Of a DNA stretch of 64,000 nucleotides, positions 26,517 to 39,006 are shown one piece after another; position 1 is the stretch's first letter, and each line of letters begins with the position of its first letter. The translations under genes and the position numbers were made by a program. The notes beneath the pieces are model-generated. The model had not been told where the DNA came from and ran no database searches. It saw only the letters and a program-made list of their open reading frames with translations. This DNA is from Taxillus chinensis (Eukaryota; Streptophyta; Magnoliopsida; Santalales; Loranthaceae). The stretch covers positions 14,059,617 to 14,123,616 of the forward strand of contig CM042090.1 of the NCBI GenBank assembly GCA_023512835.1. The letters run 5' to 3'.

Positions 26517-27680
26517 AAAATATAAACATATGCCGATTCACGTCATGCATTTAATCTAATGGGATTTTCCATTTTTCCTTCAATTGGGAGCAGGACGAGT
26601 TGATGTGGGGAGCTGCATGGTTATTTAGGGCAACAAAGGACGCAAAATATTTAAGTATTGCCAACTCTTTTGGAACTAGCAATGCGCCGGACATCTTCAG
26701 TTGGGACAACAAGTACGCAGGCGCATATGTTCTCCTGTCAAGGGTAACGTTCACCAACTTAATTTTCAAATTGCATGTGTACGTGTTAATTAAATATGTT
26801 TCGCAACTTTCTCTGAACTAATTAGTACACGCTGTTTTTCCTTTTAGGGGGCTTTATTGAACAAAAACACGAATTTGTTCCAATTCAGTGAGGCGGCCGA
26901 AAATTTTGTGTGCCGCATTATTCCACAATCTCCTTCGTCCAGCACACAATACACACAAGGTGAAAAAAAGAAGAAGAGAGAGAGAATGAGAGTCTCCTGT
27001 TAGTGTTGATTATATATCGATTGAGTGAGACGACAATCTAAAGTTAAACTTTACCATGTATGTTTATATGTGTGTAGGTGGACTCATGTTTAAGCTATCA
27101 GGAAGCAATCTCCAATACGTAACAGCCATTAATTTTCTTCTTACAACTTACTCCAAGTATATGAGTGCATCAAAGCATACATTCAATTGTGGCGGCCTCC
27201 AAGTCACCCCACATTCTCTACGATTGCTTGTAAAACAACAGGTAATAACTCCGTGTTTGATTAGCATACAAAAACACACACATACACTTTGTTAATCGAT
27301 GCTTATTGTTTAATTATGAGCACAGGAACTAATTCGCTTCTACTTTTAGGTGGACTACATTTTAGGGGTAAACCCTCTGGGCATGTCATTCATGGTAGGA
27401 TTTGGGACAAATTACCCACAAAGAATCCACCACAGAGGGGCATCCATACCTTCAATGAGAGACCATCCACAGAAAATATTTTGTGAAAATGGCATGGACT
27501 ACTTTCATACACAAAACCCAAATCCAAACAAGTTAATCGGAGCCGTTGTTGGTGGCCCGGACCAAAATGATGGGTATCCAGGATGGTCGTGATGACTACG
27601 GTCATTCGGAACCTGCCACTTACACCAATGCCGCTTTGGTTGGCTCTCTAGCATACTTGACCACATTCGATTCTCATTAA
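25146..27680 (+). pseudogene. GH9 endoglucanase copy 6, two frameshifts
   Basis: Exons: 25146-25361, 25892-26397, 26594-26743, 26848-26959, 27078-27241, 27350-27680. Lesions: C8 at 26157-26164 (shared state with copy 4) and extra G at 27591-27592, which ends exon 6 at GYPGWS-stop. Intron 2 has a private end to its (AT)n tract (ataataaaaatat). PIRQ and FQFS variants. Confidence 0.9.
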
Positions 27681-29921
27681 GTAGCAAGACGCATAGATAT
27701 ATAAGTTACATTCTAATCGAAAGAAGTTTGTTACTCGTTACCCAAAAATACAATATGGGTGCATAGGTTATATTTTTATTGCACTTAATTTGTATATAGG
27801 TAGACAGTGTAAATATCTGTAATTTCGGATTTTACCACATATATGGAATGCCTAATTTGGACATCTAAGGCTTCTATGGCAATGGAATGATGCTCTCTCA
27901 TCTATAGTATGGTTTTATTTAAATTTTTCGCAAAGAATTCGTTAAATTATTACATGTTTTCTTTGAAGAAAGTCTTAATTCCCCTAACGCAACAAAAGTG
28001 ACGACGAGATAAATAAGAACAATTACGAGGTCGACTGGCATATATATACAAAAAAACACACGTACATAATCGGAGGGAGGGACACAAGAGAGGAGGAACT
28101 CCTTACGTGAATAGTTTATCTTTTATCGGCCATCCTCAAAGGTATGTGTATATATATACATGTATTGGTCAAAAAGCTATAATTCTACAACATTAAAATT
28201 AGTAAATCTCATAAATAAGACGATGAACTGTTCATCTATCTACTTGCATGGATGGCAAAAGTGTTCAAAATCATATAATTTGGAGCCATTTTTTAATTTT
28301 TAAACTAATTAATAACCTTATCTCTATTCTCTAGCTTGTGTGTGTGTGTGTCTATATATCAATTTGTAATACTTGTAAACTCAATAATAAGTGTATTTAC
28401 GCTAGAATAGGGTAACAACAACAACAACAACAATAATGGACTAGCTAGTAATTTTTTTCCCATTCTCGAGGCCTAGTACAACGTAATCCTCCAACATATA
28501 ATTAATACCAAAACAAAAATAGGAGGATGGATAAACCCAATGGAAAGCTTACACACGAAAAAGAATTCGTGCTAATTAATAAATTGTGGTGAAATAGAGG
28601 TACAGTGAGAGAGTTGGAAATGAACTCCGCTTTCATATATTACGTTGATAGTAATAGTTAATTTGATACATATATACATATAAATATATATAACCAAAAT
28701 ATGTAGAAGGGACACAATTAATACTAAACACCTCCAAGTGTTTTCAGGGTGTTTGTATCATTCAAATCGTATGTAACAAAAATATTCTGCGATTGTATGG
28801 TTTTCTTTTACACTAGCCCATAAATTAATTGACAACACTTAAACTTAAAACCAACAAATTACAAGTGCAATTTAATCGGTACAAGGTTTTCTAAATTCGT
28901 GGTCTAAAACTAAAAATTCATTTCACTAACGGGACAAGTTTCAATTTTGAAATTAATGATCTAGAAACTCTCATGCATTCAAATTATAGCCATACTCCCG
29001 CGCATATTTTCTGGTTTGCGCTCGGGTACTTGCGACTAGAAAAACCCTAATTATATTGCATTCCATAATCAATATTAAACAAGATTATAACACTCACATC
29101 GATATATAGGACAATATCACCGAGAAAACATATAATTCTAAATCGTTATACAGTAAAATAAGTGTGAAGAGAAACCCCTAAAAACACAAGTAGAACAATA
29201 TAAATATGTTTAAAATATTAACGGCTTAACTTATTGATAGTTCATAGTGTTAGTGTCTCATATAAGTATGAGACATTGAAAATATTAATCTATTGACTGA
29301 TCCTTCTTAGCATATGCCACCCTCATATTCAAATACAATTATATATTTTGCTATACATAGATTATTATTAAATTCATCAAACGTAAGCGCACTTAATTTT
29401 TTTTTTTTTTTAAATCTAGTTTTAAATGATTCCTTCAATAATCTATGTGTGCACCGCCGATGGATAAGATTGGAAATGTATGTAGTTGGTGCAATTTTTG
29501 TTTTTAATATAATGACCCATCCCCAAAATATATGGTCGGGTGAGCTTAAAATTAAACCACCACGAATGTTTTTCACATTCCAAATACGCGTTACCAGGAA
29601 TCCTTCATTATATATAACAATTAACAATAATTTGTTAATACCCCGTAACCCATTATAACTAATAATAATTCATTTATAACAGTTAACCATAATTTGTTTA
29701 TAACAGCCATTCGTTTCTTGCTTCACAGGTATAATTATATTAATTAAGACGGGTCCGTGAAAATTAACAAGCCAATTGGAAAAGCCTGGGCTTGCGGTTG
29801 CGGTTCCAATTCTATATAAATTGGAAGACACGCCAGAGTCGCCATTCATTGAAAGTGGTCTCTCTAACGCAACAGACAAGGGCCATTAAAGATTAGCATT
29901 AATTAATATAGTAGCGCAGCA
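27681..29921. other. Spacer between GH9 copies 6 and 7
   Basis: 2241 bp array spacer with a private two-base insertion (acgctagaatag near 28400). No gene seen. Confidence 0.85.
29813..29820 (+). promoter_or_regulatory. TATA box of GH9 copy 7
   Basis: tatataaa 109 bp upstream of the ATG at 29922. Confidence 0.75.
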
Positions 29922-30199
29922 ATGGGATCGGCGGCTTTCTTCTTCTTCTTCTTCTTCTTCTTCCTTGTGGCGTGTTCTCGTCCTTCCAATGGTTCTGCTT
30001 CCGGGAACCCCGACTACCGGGATGCTCTGGCCAAGTCCATTCTCTTCTTCCAAGGCCAACGCTCAGGCCATCTTCCCATCGGCCAAGGGATGACATGGAG
30101 GTCCCATTCCGGCCTCTCCGACGGCATCCTCGAAAATGTATGTATATATATACGCACTTGTTAAAAATAAGCTAATTAACATTTTATATATTCATTTGC

Positions 30200-30236
<37 letters not shown>

Positions 30237-31254
30237 TATGTATGTATATATATTGCAAACATACATGCGCATGACAACGGGATTCATTCACGAAACTAAA
30301 CTACCATATATATGATCCGTTTTCTTACTAGCTATTAGAAGCCTAATCACGTTCGTCAAGCGGATTGTGTTACTTTCCGTGACTAATCAATCAGGGATAA
30401 AATTTTGGCATGAAAATTAAAGAAAAGCGAAATGATTACATTAATGTCTAGAAGCACGTAGGCAATAGAATAGTGTAAATTGAATTAAATACAATTTGGT
30501 ATTTTGGAATGAAAAGAAACACAGAGGTTAATTTCAGCTAGCGCGTATGACTATAATTAAGCACCTGATGGAATAGCAGTACGTGAACGTCTATATTTAG
30601 TGTGAGCTTTTCCTCTCGGCTACGAATTAACTGGAAGACTCACGTAATTAGTGTGTTTCGTTTCCAGGTGAATTTGACCGGCGGCTACTACGACGCCGGC
30701 GACAATGTCAAATTCAACTTCCCAATGGCCTTCACCACCACCATGCTCTCTTGGGGCATCCTCGAGAACGGCAAGCGCATGGGCGACGAGCTCAGCGCTG
30801 CCCGTGAAGCTGTCCGATGGAGCACCGACTACCTTCTCAAGTGTGCTTCCAGCCTCCCTGACCGCCTCTATGTTGGCGTTGGGGATCCCAATGCCGACCA
30901 CAGCTGCTGGGAGCGCCCAGAGGACATGGACACCCCCCCGGACCGTCTACTTTGTCACGCCAGCAAAGCCCGGCTCTGATGTCGCCGCCGAGACCGCGGC
31001 AGCGCTGGCTGCTGCCTCCCTAGTGTTCCGGTCGACGGACCCAAGATACGCGGCAAAGCTACTGAGCACGGCGAGGGTTGTGTATGACTTTGCATCCCAG
31101 CACCTTGGCACGTACAGTGACTCACTCGGCGGCAGCGTTTGCCCATTCTACTGCTCCTATTCCGGATATCAGGTATAGCCCATTGTTTGTCCCTTGTTCC
31201 ATAATTAATTGTGACATGATTTCAGCATTTAATTAAAATTGTGACGGGTTGATA

Positions 31255-31290
<36 letters not shown>

Positions 31291-32455
31291 TCAATATAAA
31301 CATATGCCGATTCACGTCATGCATTTAATCTAATGGGATTTTCCATTTTTCCTTCAATTGGGAGCAGGACGAGTTGATGTGGGGAGCTGCATGGTTATTT
31401 AGGGCAACAAAGGACGCAAAATATTTAAGTATTGCCAACTCTTTTGGAACTAGCAATGCGCCGGACATCTTCAGTTGGGACAACAAGTACGCAGGCGCAT
31501 ATGTTCTCCTGTCAAGGGTAACGTTCACCAACTTAATTTTCAAATTGCATGTGTACGTGTTAATTAAATATGTTTCGCAACTTTCTCTGAACTAATTAGT
31601 ACACGCTGTTTTTCCTTTTAGGGGGCTTTATTGAACAAAAACACGAATTTGTTCCAATTCAGTGAGGCGGCCGAAAATTTTGTGTGCCGCATTATTCCAC
31701 AATCTCCTTCGTCCAGCACACAATACACACAAGGTGAAAAAAAAGAAGAAGAGAGAGAGAATGAGAGTCTCCTGTTAGTGTTGATTATATATCGATTGAG
31801 TGAGACGACAATCTAAAGTTAAACTTTACCATGTATGTTTATATGTGTGTAGGTGGACTCATGTTTAAGCTATCAGGAAGCAATCTCCAATACGTAACAG
31901 CCATTAATTTTCTTCTTACAACTTACTCCAAGTATATGAGTGCATCAAAGCATACATTCAATTGTGGCGGCCTCCAAGTCACCCCACATTCTCTACGATT
32001 GCTTGTAAAACAACAGGTAATAACTCCGTGTTTGATTAGCATACAAAAACACACACATACACTTTGTTAATCGATGCTTATTGTTTAATTATGAGCACAG
32101 GAACTAATTCGCTTCTACTTTTAGGTGGACTACATTTTAGGGGTAAACCCTCCTGGGCATGTCATTCATGGTAGGATTTGGGACAAATTACCCACAAAGA
32201 ATCCACCACAGAGGGGCATCCATACCTTCAATGAGAGACCATCCACAGAAAATATTTTGTGAAAATGGCATGGACTACTTTCATACACAAAACCCAAATC
32301 CAAACAAGTTAATCGGAGCCGTTGTTGGTGGCCCGGACCAAAATGATGGGTATCCAGATGGTCGTGATGACTACGATCATTCGGAACCTGCCACTTACAC
32401 CAATGCCGCTTTGGTTGGCTCTCTAGCATACTTGACCACATTCGATTCTCATTAA
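29922..32455 (+). pseudogene. GH9 endoglucanase copy 7, two frameshifts, catalytic tail intact
   Basis: Exons: 29922-30137, 30668-31172, 31368-31517, 31622-31733, 31853-32016, 32125-32455. Lesions: C7 at 30933-30939 and an extra C near 32152 at the start of exon 6 (aaaccctcctggg for aaaccctctggg). Like copy 4 it lacks the extra G, so the segment with [15 protein letters not shown] is open to the normal TAA. PIGQ in exon 1, FQFS in exon 4, Asp at the variable site before HSEPAT. Confidence 0.9.
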
Positions 32456-34699
32456 GTAGCAAGACGCATAGATATATAAGTTACATTCTAATCGAAAGAA
32501 GTTTGTTACTCGTTACCCAAAAATACAATATGGGTGCATAGGTTATATTTTTATTGCACTTAATTTGTATATAGGTAGACAGTGTAAATATCTGTAATTT
32601 CGGATTTTACCACATATATGGAATGCCTAATTTGGACATCTAAGGCTTCTATGGCAATGGAATGATGCTCTCTCATCTATAGTATGGTTTTATTTAAATT
32701 TTTCGCAAAGAATTCGTTAAATTATTACATGTTTTCTTTGAAGAAAGTCTTAATTCCCCTAACGCAACAAAAGTGACGACGAGATAAATAAGAACAATTA
32801 CGAGGTCGACTGGCATATATATACAAAAAAACACACGTACATAATCGGAGGGAGGGACACAAGAGAGGAGGAACTCCTTACGTGAATAGTTTATCTTTTA
32901 TCGGCCATCCTCAAAGGTATGTGTATATATATACATGTATTGGTCAAAAAGCTATAATTCTACAACATTAAAATTAGTAAATCTCATAAATAAGACGATG
33001 AACTGTTCATCTATCTACTTGCATGGATGGCAAAAGTGTTCAAAATCATATAATTTGGAGCCATTTTTTAATTTTTAAACTAATTAATAACCTTATCTCT
33101 ATTCTCTAGCTTGTGTGTGTGTGTGCTATATATCAATTTGTAATACTTGTAAACTCAATAATAAGTGTATTTACGCGAATAGGGTAACAACAACAACAAC
33201 AACAACAAAATAATGGACTAGCTAGTAATTTTTTTCCCATTCTCGAGGCCTAGTACAACGTAATCCTCCAACATATAATTAATACCAAAACAAAAATAGG
33301 AGGATGGATAAACCCAATGGAAAGCTTACACACGAAAAAGAATTCGTGCTAATTAATAAATTGTGGTGAAATAGAGGTACAGTGAGAGAGTTGGAAATGA
33401 ACTCCGCTTTCATATATTACGTTGATAGTAATAGTTAATTTGATACATATATACATATAAATATATATAACCAAAATATGTAGAAGGGACACAATTAATA
33501 CTAAACACCTCCAAGTGTTTTCAGGGTGTTTGTATCATTCAAATCGTATGTAACAAAAATATTCTGCGATTGTATGGTTTTCTTTTACACTAGCCCATAA
33601 ATTAATTGACAACACTTAAACTTAAAACCAACAAATTACAAGTGCAATTTAATCGGTACAAGGTTTTCTAAATTCGTGGTCTAAAACTAAAAATTCATTT
33701 CACTAACGGGACAAGTTTCAATTTTGAAATTAATGATCTAGAAACTCTCATGCATTCAAATTATAGCCATACTCCCGCGCATATTTTCCTGGTTTGCGCT
33801 CGGGTACTTGCGACTAGAAAAACCCTAATTATATTGCATTCCATAATCAATATTAAACAAGATTATAACACTCACATCGATATATAGGACAATATCACCG
33901 AGAAAACATATAATTCTAAATCGTTATACAGTAAAATAAGTGTGAAGAGAAACCCCTAAAAACACAAGTAGAACAATATAAATATGTTTAAAATATTAAC
34001 GGCTTAACTTATTGATAGTTCATAGTGTTAGTGTCTCATATAAGTATGAGACATTGAAAATATTAATCTATTGACTGATCCTTCTTAGCATATGCCACCC
34101 TCATATTCAAATACAATTATATATTTTGCTATACATAGATTATTATTAAATTCATCAAACGTAAGCGCACTTAATTTTTTTTTTTTTTTAAATCTAGTTT
34201 TAAATGATTCCTTCAATAATCTATGTGTGCACCGCCGATGGATAAGATTGGAAATGTATGTAGTTGGTGCAATTTTTGTTTTTAATATAATGACCCATCC
34301 CCAAAATATATGGTCGGGTGAGCTTAAAATTAAACCACCACGAATGTTTTTCACATTCCAAATACGCGTTACCAGGAATCCTTCATTATATATAACAATT
34401 AACAATAATTTGTTAATACCCCGTAACCCATTATAACTAATAATAATTCATTTATAACAGTTAACCATAATTTGTTTATAACAGCCATTCGTTTCTTGCT
34501 TCACAGGTATAATTATATTAATTAAGACGGGTCCGTGAAAATTAACAAGCCAATTGGAAAAGCCTGGGCTTGCGGTTGCGGTTCCAATTCTATATAAATT
34601 GGAAGACACGCCAGAGTCGCCATTCATTGAAAGTGGTCTCTCTAACGCAACAGACAAGGGCCATTAAAGATTAGCATTAATTAATATAGTAGCGCAGCA
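32456..34699. other. Spacer between GH9 copies 7 and 8
   Basis: 2244 bp array spacer with private changes in the (GT)n (gtgtgctata near 33120) and (ACA)n (acaaaataatgg near 33207) tracts. No gene seen. Confidence 0.85.
34591..34598 (+). promoter_or_regulatory. TATA box of GH9 copy 8
   Basis: tatataaa 109 bp upstream of the ATG at 34700. Confidence 0.75.
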
Positions 34700-34977
34700 A
34701 TGGGATCGGCGGCTTTCTTCTTCTTCTTCTTCTTCTTCTTCCTTGTGGCGTGTTCTCGTCCTTCCAATGGTTCTGCTTCCGGGAACCCCGACTACCGGGA
34801 TGCTCTGGCCAAGTCCATTCTCTTCTTCCAAGGCCAACGCTCAGGCCATCTTCCCATCGGCCAAGGGATGACATGGAGGTCCCATTCCGGCCTCTCCGAC
34901 GGCATCCTCGAAAATGTATGTATATATATACGCACTCGTTAAAAATAAGCTAATTAACATTTTATATATTCATTTGC

Positions 34978-35010
<33 letters not shown>

Positions 35011-36028
35011 TATGTATGTATATATATTGCAAACATACATGCGCATGACAACGGGATTCATTCACGAAACTAAACTACCATATATATGATCCGTTTTCTT
35101 ACTAGCTATTAGAAGCCTAATCACGTTCGTCAAGCGGATTGTGTTACTTTCCGTGACTAATCAATCAGGGATAAAATTTTGGCATGAAAATTAAAGAAAA
35201 GCGAAATGATTACATTAATGTCTAGAAGCACGTAGGCAATAGAATAGTGTAAATTGAATTAAATACAATTTGGTATTTTGGAATGAAAAGAAACACAGAG
35301 GTTAATTTCAGCTAGCGCGTATGACTATAATTAAGCACCTGATGGAATAGCAGTACGTGAACGTCTATATTTAGTGTGAGCTTTTCCTCTCGGCTACGAA
35401 TTAACTGGAAGACTCACGTAATTAGTGTGTTTCGTTTCCAGGTGAATTTGACCGGCGGCTACTACGACGCCGGCGACAATGTCAAATTCAACTTCCCAAT
35501 GGCCTTCACCACCACCATGCTCTCTTGGGGCATCCTCGAGAACGGCAAGCGCATGGGCGACGAGCTCAGCGCTGCCCGTGAAGCTGTCCGATGGAGCACC
35601 GACTACCTTCTCAAGTGTGCTTCCAGCCTCCCTGACCGCCTCTATGTTGGCGTTGGGGATCCCAATGCCGACCACAGCTGCTGGGAGCGCCCAGAGGACA
35701 TGGACACCCCCCCGGACCGTCTACTTTGTCACGCCAGCAAAGCCCGGCTCTGATGTCGCCGCCGAGACCGCGGCAGCGCTGGCTGCTGCCTCCCTAGTGT
35801 TCCGGTCGACGGACCCAAGATACGCGGCAAAGCTACTGAGCACGGCGAGGGTTGTGTATGACTTTGCATCCCAGCACCTTGGCACGTACAGTGACTCACT
35901 CGGCGGCAGCGTTTGCCCATTCTACTGCTCCTATTCCGGATATCAGGTATAGCCCATTGTTTGTCCCTTGTTCCATAATTAATTGTGACATGATTTCAGC
36001 ATTTAATTAAAATTGTGACGGGTTGATA

Positions 36029-36081
<53 letters not shown>

Positions 36082-37243
36082 ATATAAACATATGCCGATT
36101 CACGTCATGCATTTAATCTAATGGGATTTTCCATTTTTCCTTCAATTGGGAGCAGGACGAGTTGATGTGGGGAGCTGCATGGTTATTTAGGGCAACAAAG
36201 GACGCAAAATATTTAAGTATTGCCAACTCTTTTGGAACTAGCAATGCGCCGGACATCTTCAGTTGGGACAACAAGTACGCAGGCGCATATGTTCTCCTGT
36301 CAAGGGTAACGTTCACCAACTTAATTTTCAAATTGCATGTGTACGTGTTAATTAAATATGTTTCGCAACTTTCTCTGAACTAATTAGTACACGCTGTTTT
36401 TCCTTTTAGGGGGCTTTATTGAACAAAAACACGAATTTGTTCCAATTCGGTGAGGCGGCCGAAAATTTTGTGTGCCGCATTATTCCACAATCTCCTTCGT
36501 CCAGCACACAATACACACAAGGTGAAAAAAAAGAAGAAGAGAGAGAGAATGAGAGTCTCCTGTTAGTGTTGATTATATATCGATTGAGTGAGACGACAAT
36601 CTAAAGTTAAACTTTACCATGTATGTTTATATGTGTGTAGGTGGACTCATGTTTAAGCTATCAGGAAGCAATCTCCAATACGTAACAGCCATTAATTTTC
36701 TTCTTACAACTTACTCCAAGTATATGAGTGCATCAAAGCATACATTCAATTGTGGCGGCCTCCAAGTCACCCCACATTCTCTACGATTGCTTGTAAAACA
36801 ACAGGTAATAACTCCGTGTTTGATTAGCATACAAAAACACACACATACACTTTGTTAATCGATGCTTATTGTTTAATTATGAGCACAGGAACTAATTCGC
36901 TTCTACTTTTAGGTGGACTACATTTTAGGGGTAAACCCTCTGGGCATGTCATTCATGGTAGGATTTGGGACAAATTACCCACAAAGAATCCACCACAGAG
37001 GGGCATCCATACCTTCAATGAGAGACCATCCACAGAAAATATTTTGTGAAAATGGCATGGACTACTTTCATACACAAAACCCAAATCCAAACAAGTTAAT
37101 CGGAGCCGTTGTAGGTGGCCCGGACCAAAATGATGGGTATCCAGGATGGTCGTGATGACTACGGTCATTCGGAACCTGCCACTTACACCAATGCCGCTTT
37201 GGTTGGCTCTCTAGCATACTTGACCACATTCGATTCTCATTAA
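34700..37243 (+). pseudogene. GH9 endoglucanase copy 8, two frameshifts, last full copy
   Basis: Exons: 34700-34915, 35442-35946, 36156-36305, 36410-36521, 36641-36804, 36913-37243. Lesions: C7 at 35707-35713 and extra G at 37144-37145. PIGQ and FQFG variants. Shares gtaggt, tatatatgtagac, aatacgtgtaaac and the long ACA run with copy 1, so these two are sisters although they are the outermost copies seen. Intron 2 has the longest (AT)n tract of the array. Confidence 0.9.
36033..36079. repeat. Longest (AT)n tract, intron 2 of GH9 copy 8
   Basis: About 47 bp of alternating AT. The same intron position in the other copies has roughly 24-32 bp. Intron 1 of every full copy has a second (AT)n tract. 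Confidence 0.9.
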
Positions 37244-39006
37244 GTAGCAAGACGCATAGATATATAAGTTACATTCTAATCGAAAGAAGTTTGTTACTCG
37301 TTACCCAAAAATACAATATGGGTGCATAGGTTATATTTTTATTGCACTTAATTTGTATATATGTAGACAGTGTAAATATCTGTAATTTCGGATTTTACCA
37401 CATATATGGAATGCCTAATTTGGACATCTAAGGCTTCTATGGCAATGGAATGATGCTCTCTCATCTATAGTATGGTTTTATTTAAATTTTTCGCAAAGAA
37501 TTCGTTAAATTATTACATGTTTTCTTTGAAGAAAGTCTTAATTCCCCTAACGCAACAAAAGTGACGACGAGATAAATAAGAACAATTACGAGGTCGACCG
37601 GCATATATATACAAAAAAACACACGTACATAATCGGAGGGAGGGACACAAGAGAGGAGGAACTCCTTACGTGAATAGTTTATCTTTTATCGGCCATCCTC
37701 AAAGGTATGTGTATATATATACATGTATTGGTCAAAAAGCTATAATTCTACAACATTAAAATTAGTAAATCTCATAAATAAGACGATGAACTGTTCATCT
37801 ATCTACTTGCATGGATGGCAAAAGTGTTCAAAATCATATAATTTGGAGCCATTTTTTAATTTTTAAACTAATTAATAACCTTATCTCTATTCTCTAGCTT
37901 GTGTGTGTGTGTCTATATATCAATTTGTAATACGTGTAAACTCAATAATAAGTGTATTTACGCGAATAGGGTAACAACAACAACAACAACAACAACAATA
38001 ATGGACTAGCTAGTAATTTTTTTCCCATTCTCGAGGCCTAGTACAACGTAATCCTCCAACATATAATTAATACCAAAACAAAAATAGGAGGATGGATAAA
38101 CCCAATGGAAAGCTTACACACGAAAAAGAATTCGTGCTAATTAATAAATTGTGGTGAAATAGAGGTACAGTGAGAGAGTTGGAAATGAACTCCGCTTTCA
38201 TATATTACGTTGATAGTAATAGTTAATTTGATACATATATACATATAAATATATATAACCAAAATATGTAGAAGGGACACAATTAATACTAAACACCTCC
38301 AAGTGTTTTCAGGGTGTTTGTATCATTCAAATCGTATGTAACAAAAATATTCTGCGATTGTATGGTTTTCTTTTACACTAGCCCATAAATTAATTGACAA
38401 CACTTAAACTTAAAACCAACAAATTACAAGTGCAATTTAATCGGTACAAGGTTTTCTAAATTCGTGGTCTAAAACTAAAAATTCATTTCACTAACGGGAC
38501 AAGTTTCAATTTTGAAATTAATGATCTAGAAACTCTCATGCATTCAAATTATAGCCATACTCCCGCGCATATTTTCTGGTTTGCGCTCGGGTACTTGCGA
38601 CTAGAAAAACCCTAATTATATTGCATTCCATAATCAATATTAAACAAGATTATAACACTCACATCGATATATAGGACAATATCACCGAGAAAACATATAA
38701 TTCTAAATCGTTATACAGTAAAATAAGTGTGAAGAGAAACCCCTAAAAACACAAGTAGAACAATATAAATATGTTTAAAATATTAACGGCTTAACTTATT
38801 GATAGTTCATAGTGTTAGTGTCTCATATAAGTATGAGACATTGAAAATATTAATCTATTGACTGATCCTTCTTAGCATATGCCACCCTCATATTCAAATA
38901 CAATTATATATTTTGCTATACATAGATTATTATTAAATTCATCAAACGTAAGCGCACTTAAATTTTTTTTTTTTAAATCTAGTTTTAAATGATTCCTTCA
39001 ATAATC
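37244..39006. other. Truncated spacer downstream of GH9 copy 8
   Basis: Follows the normal spacer up to 39006 (...cttcaataatc), where other spacers continue towards the promoter. Here it jumps into the end of exon 6. No gene seen. Confidence 0.85.

Larger units (their letters stand above)
1..39006 (+). repeat. Tandem array of ~4.77 kb GH9 endoglucanase units
   Basis: Direct head-to-tail repeat of gene plus spacer. Start codons of full copies lie at 6093, 10849, 15615, 20380, 25146, 29922 and 34700, giving spacings of 4756, 4766, 4765, 4766, 4776 and 4778 bp. The truncated copy 1 follows the same period once the 2222 bp LTR and its target duplication are removed. Units differ mainly by microsatellite length, one-base indels and a few substitutions. 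The window starts inside exon 2 of copy 1, so the array continues upstream. Confidence 0.97.

Noticed and set aside
1..38996. Regularly spaced repeats considered as a satellite or CRISPR-like array
   Set aside because: The repeat unit is a complete spliced gene with promoter; plant nuclear context excludes CRISPR and the unit is far larger than a satellite monomer.
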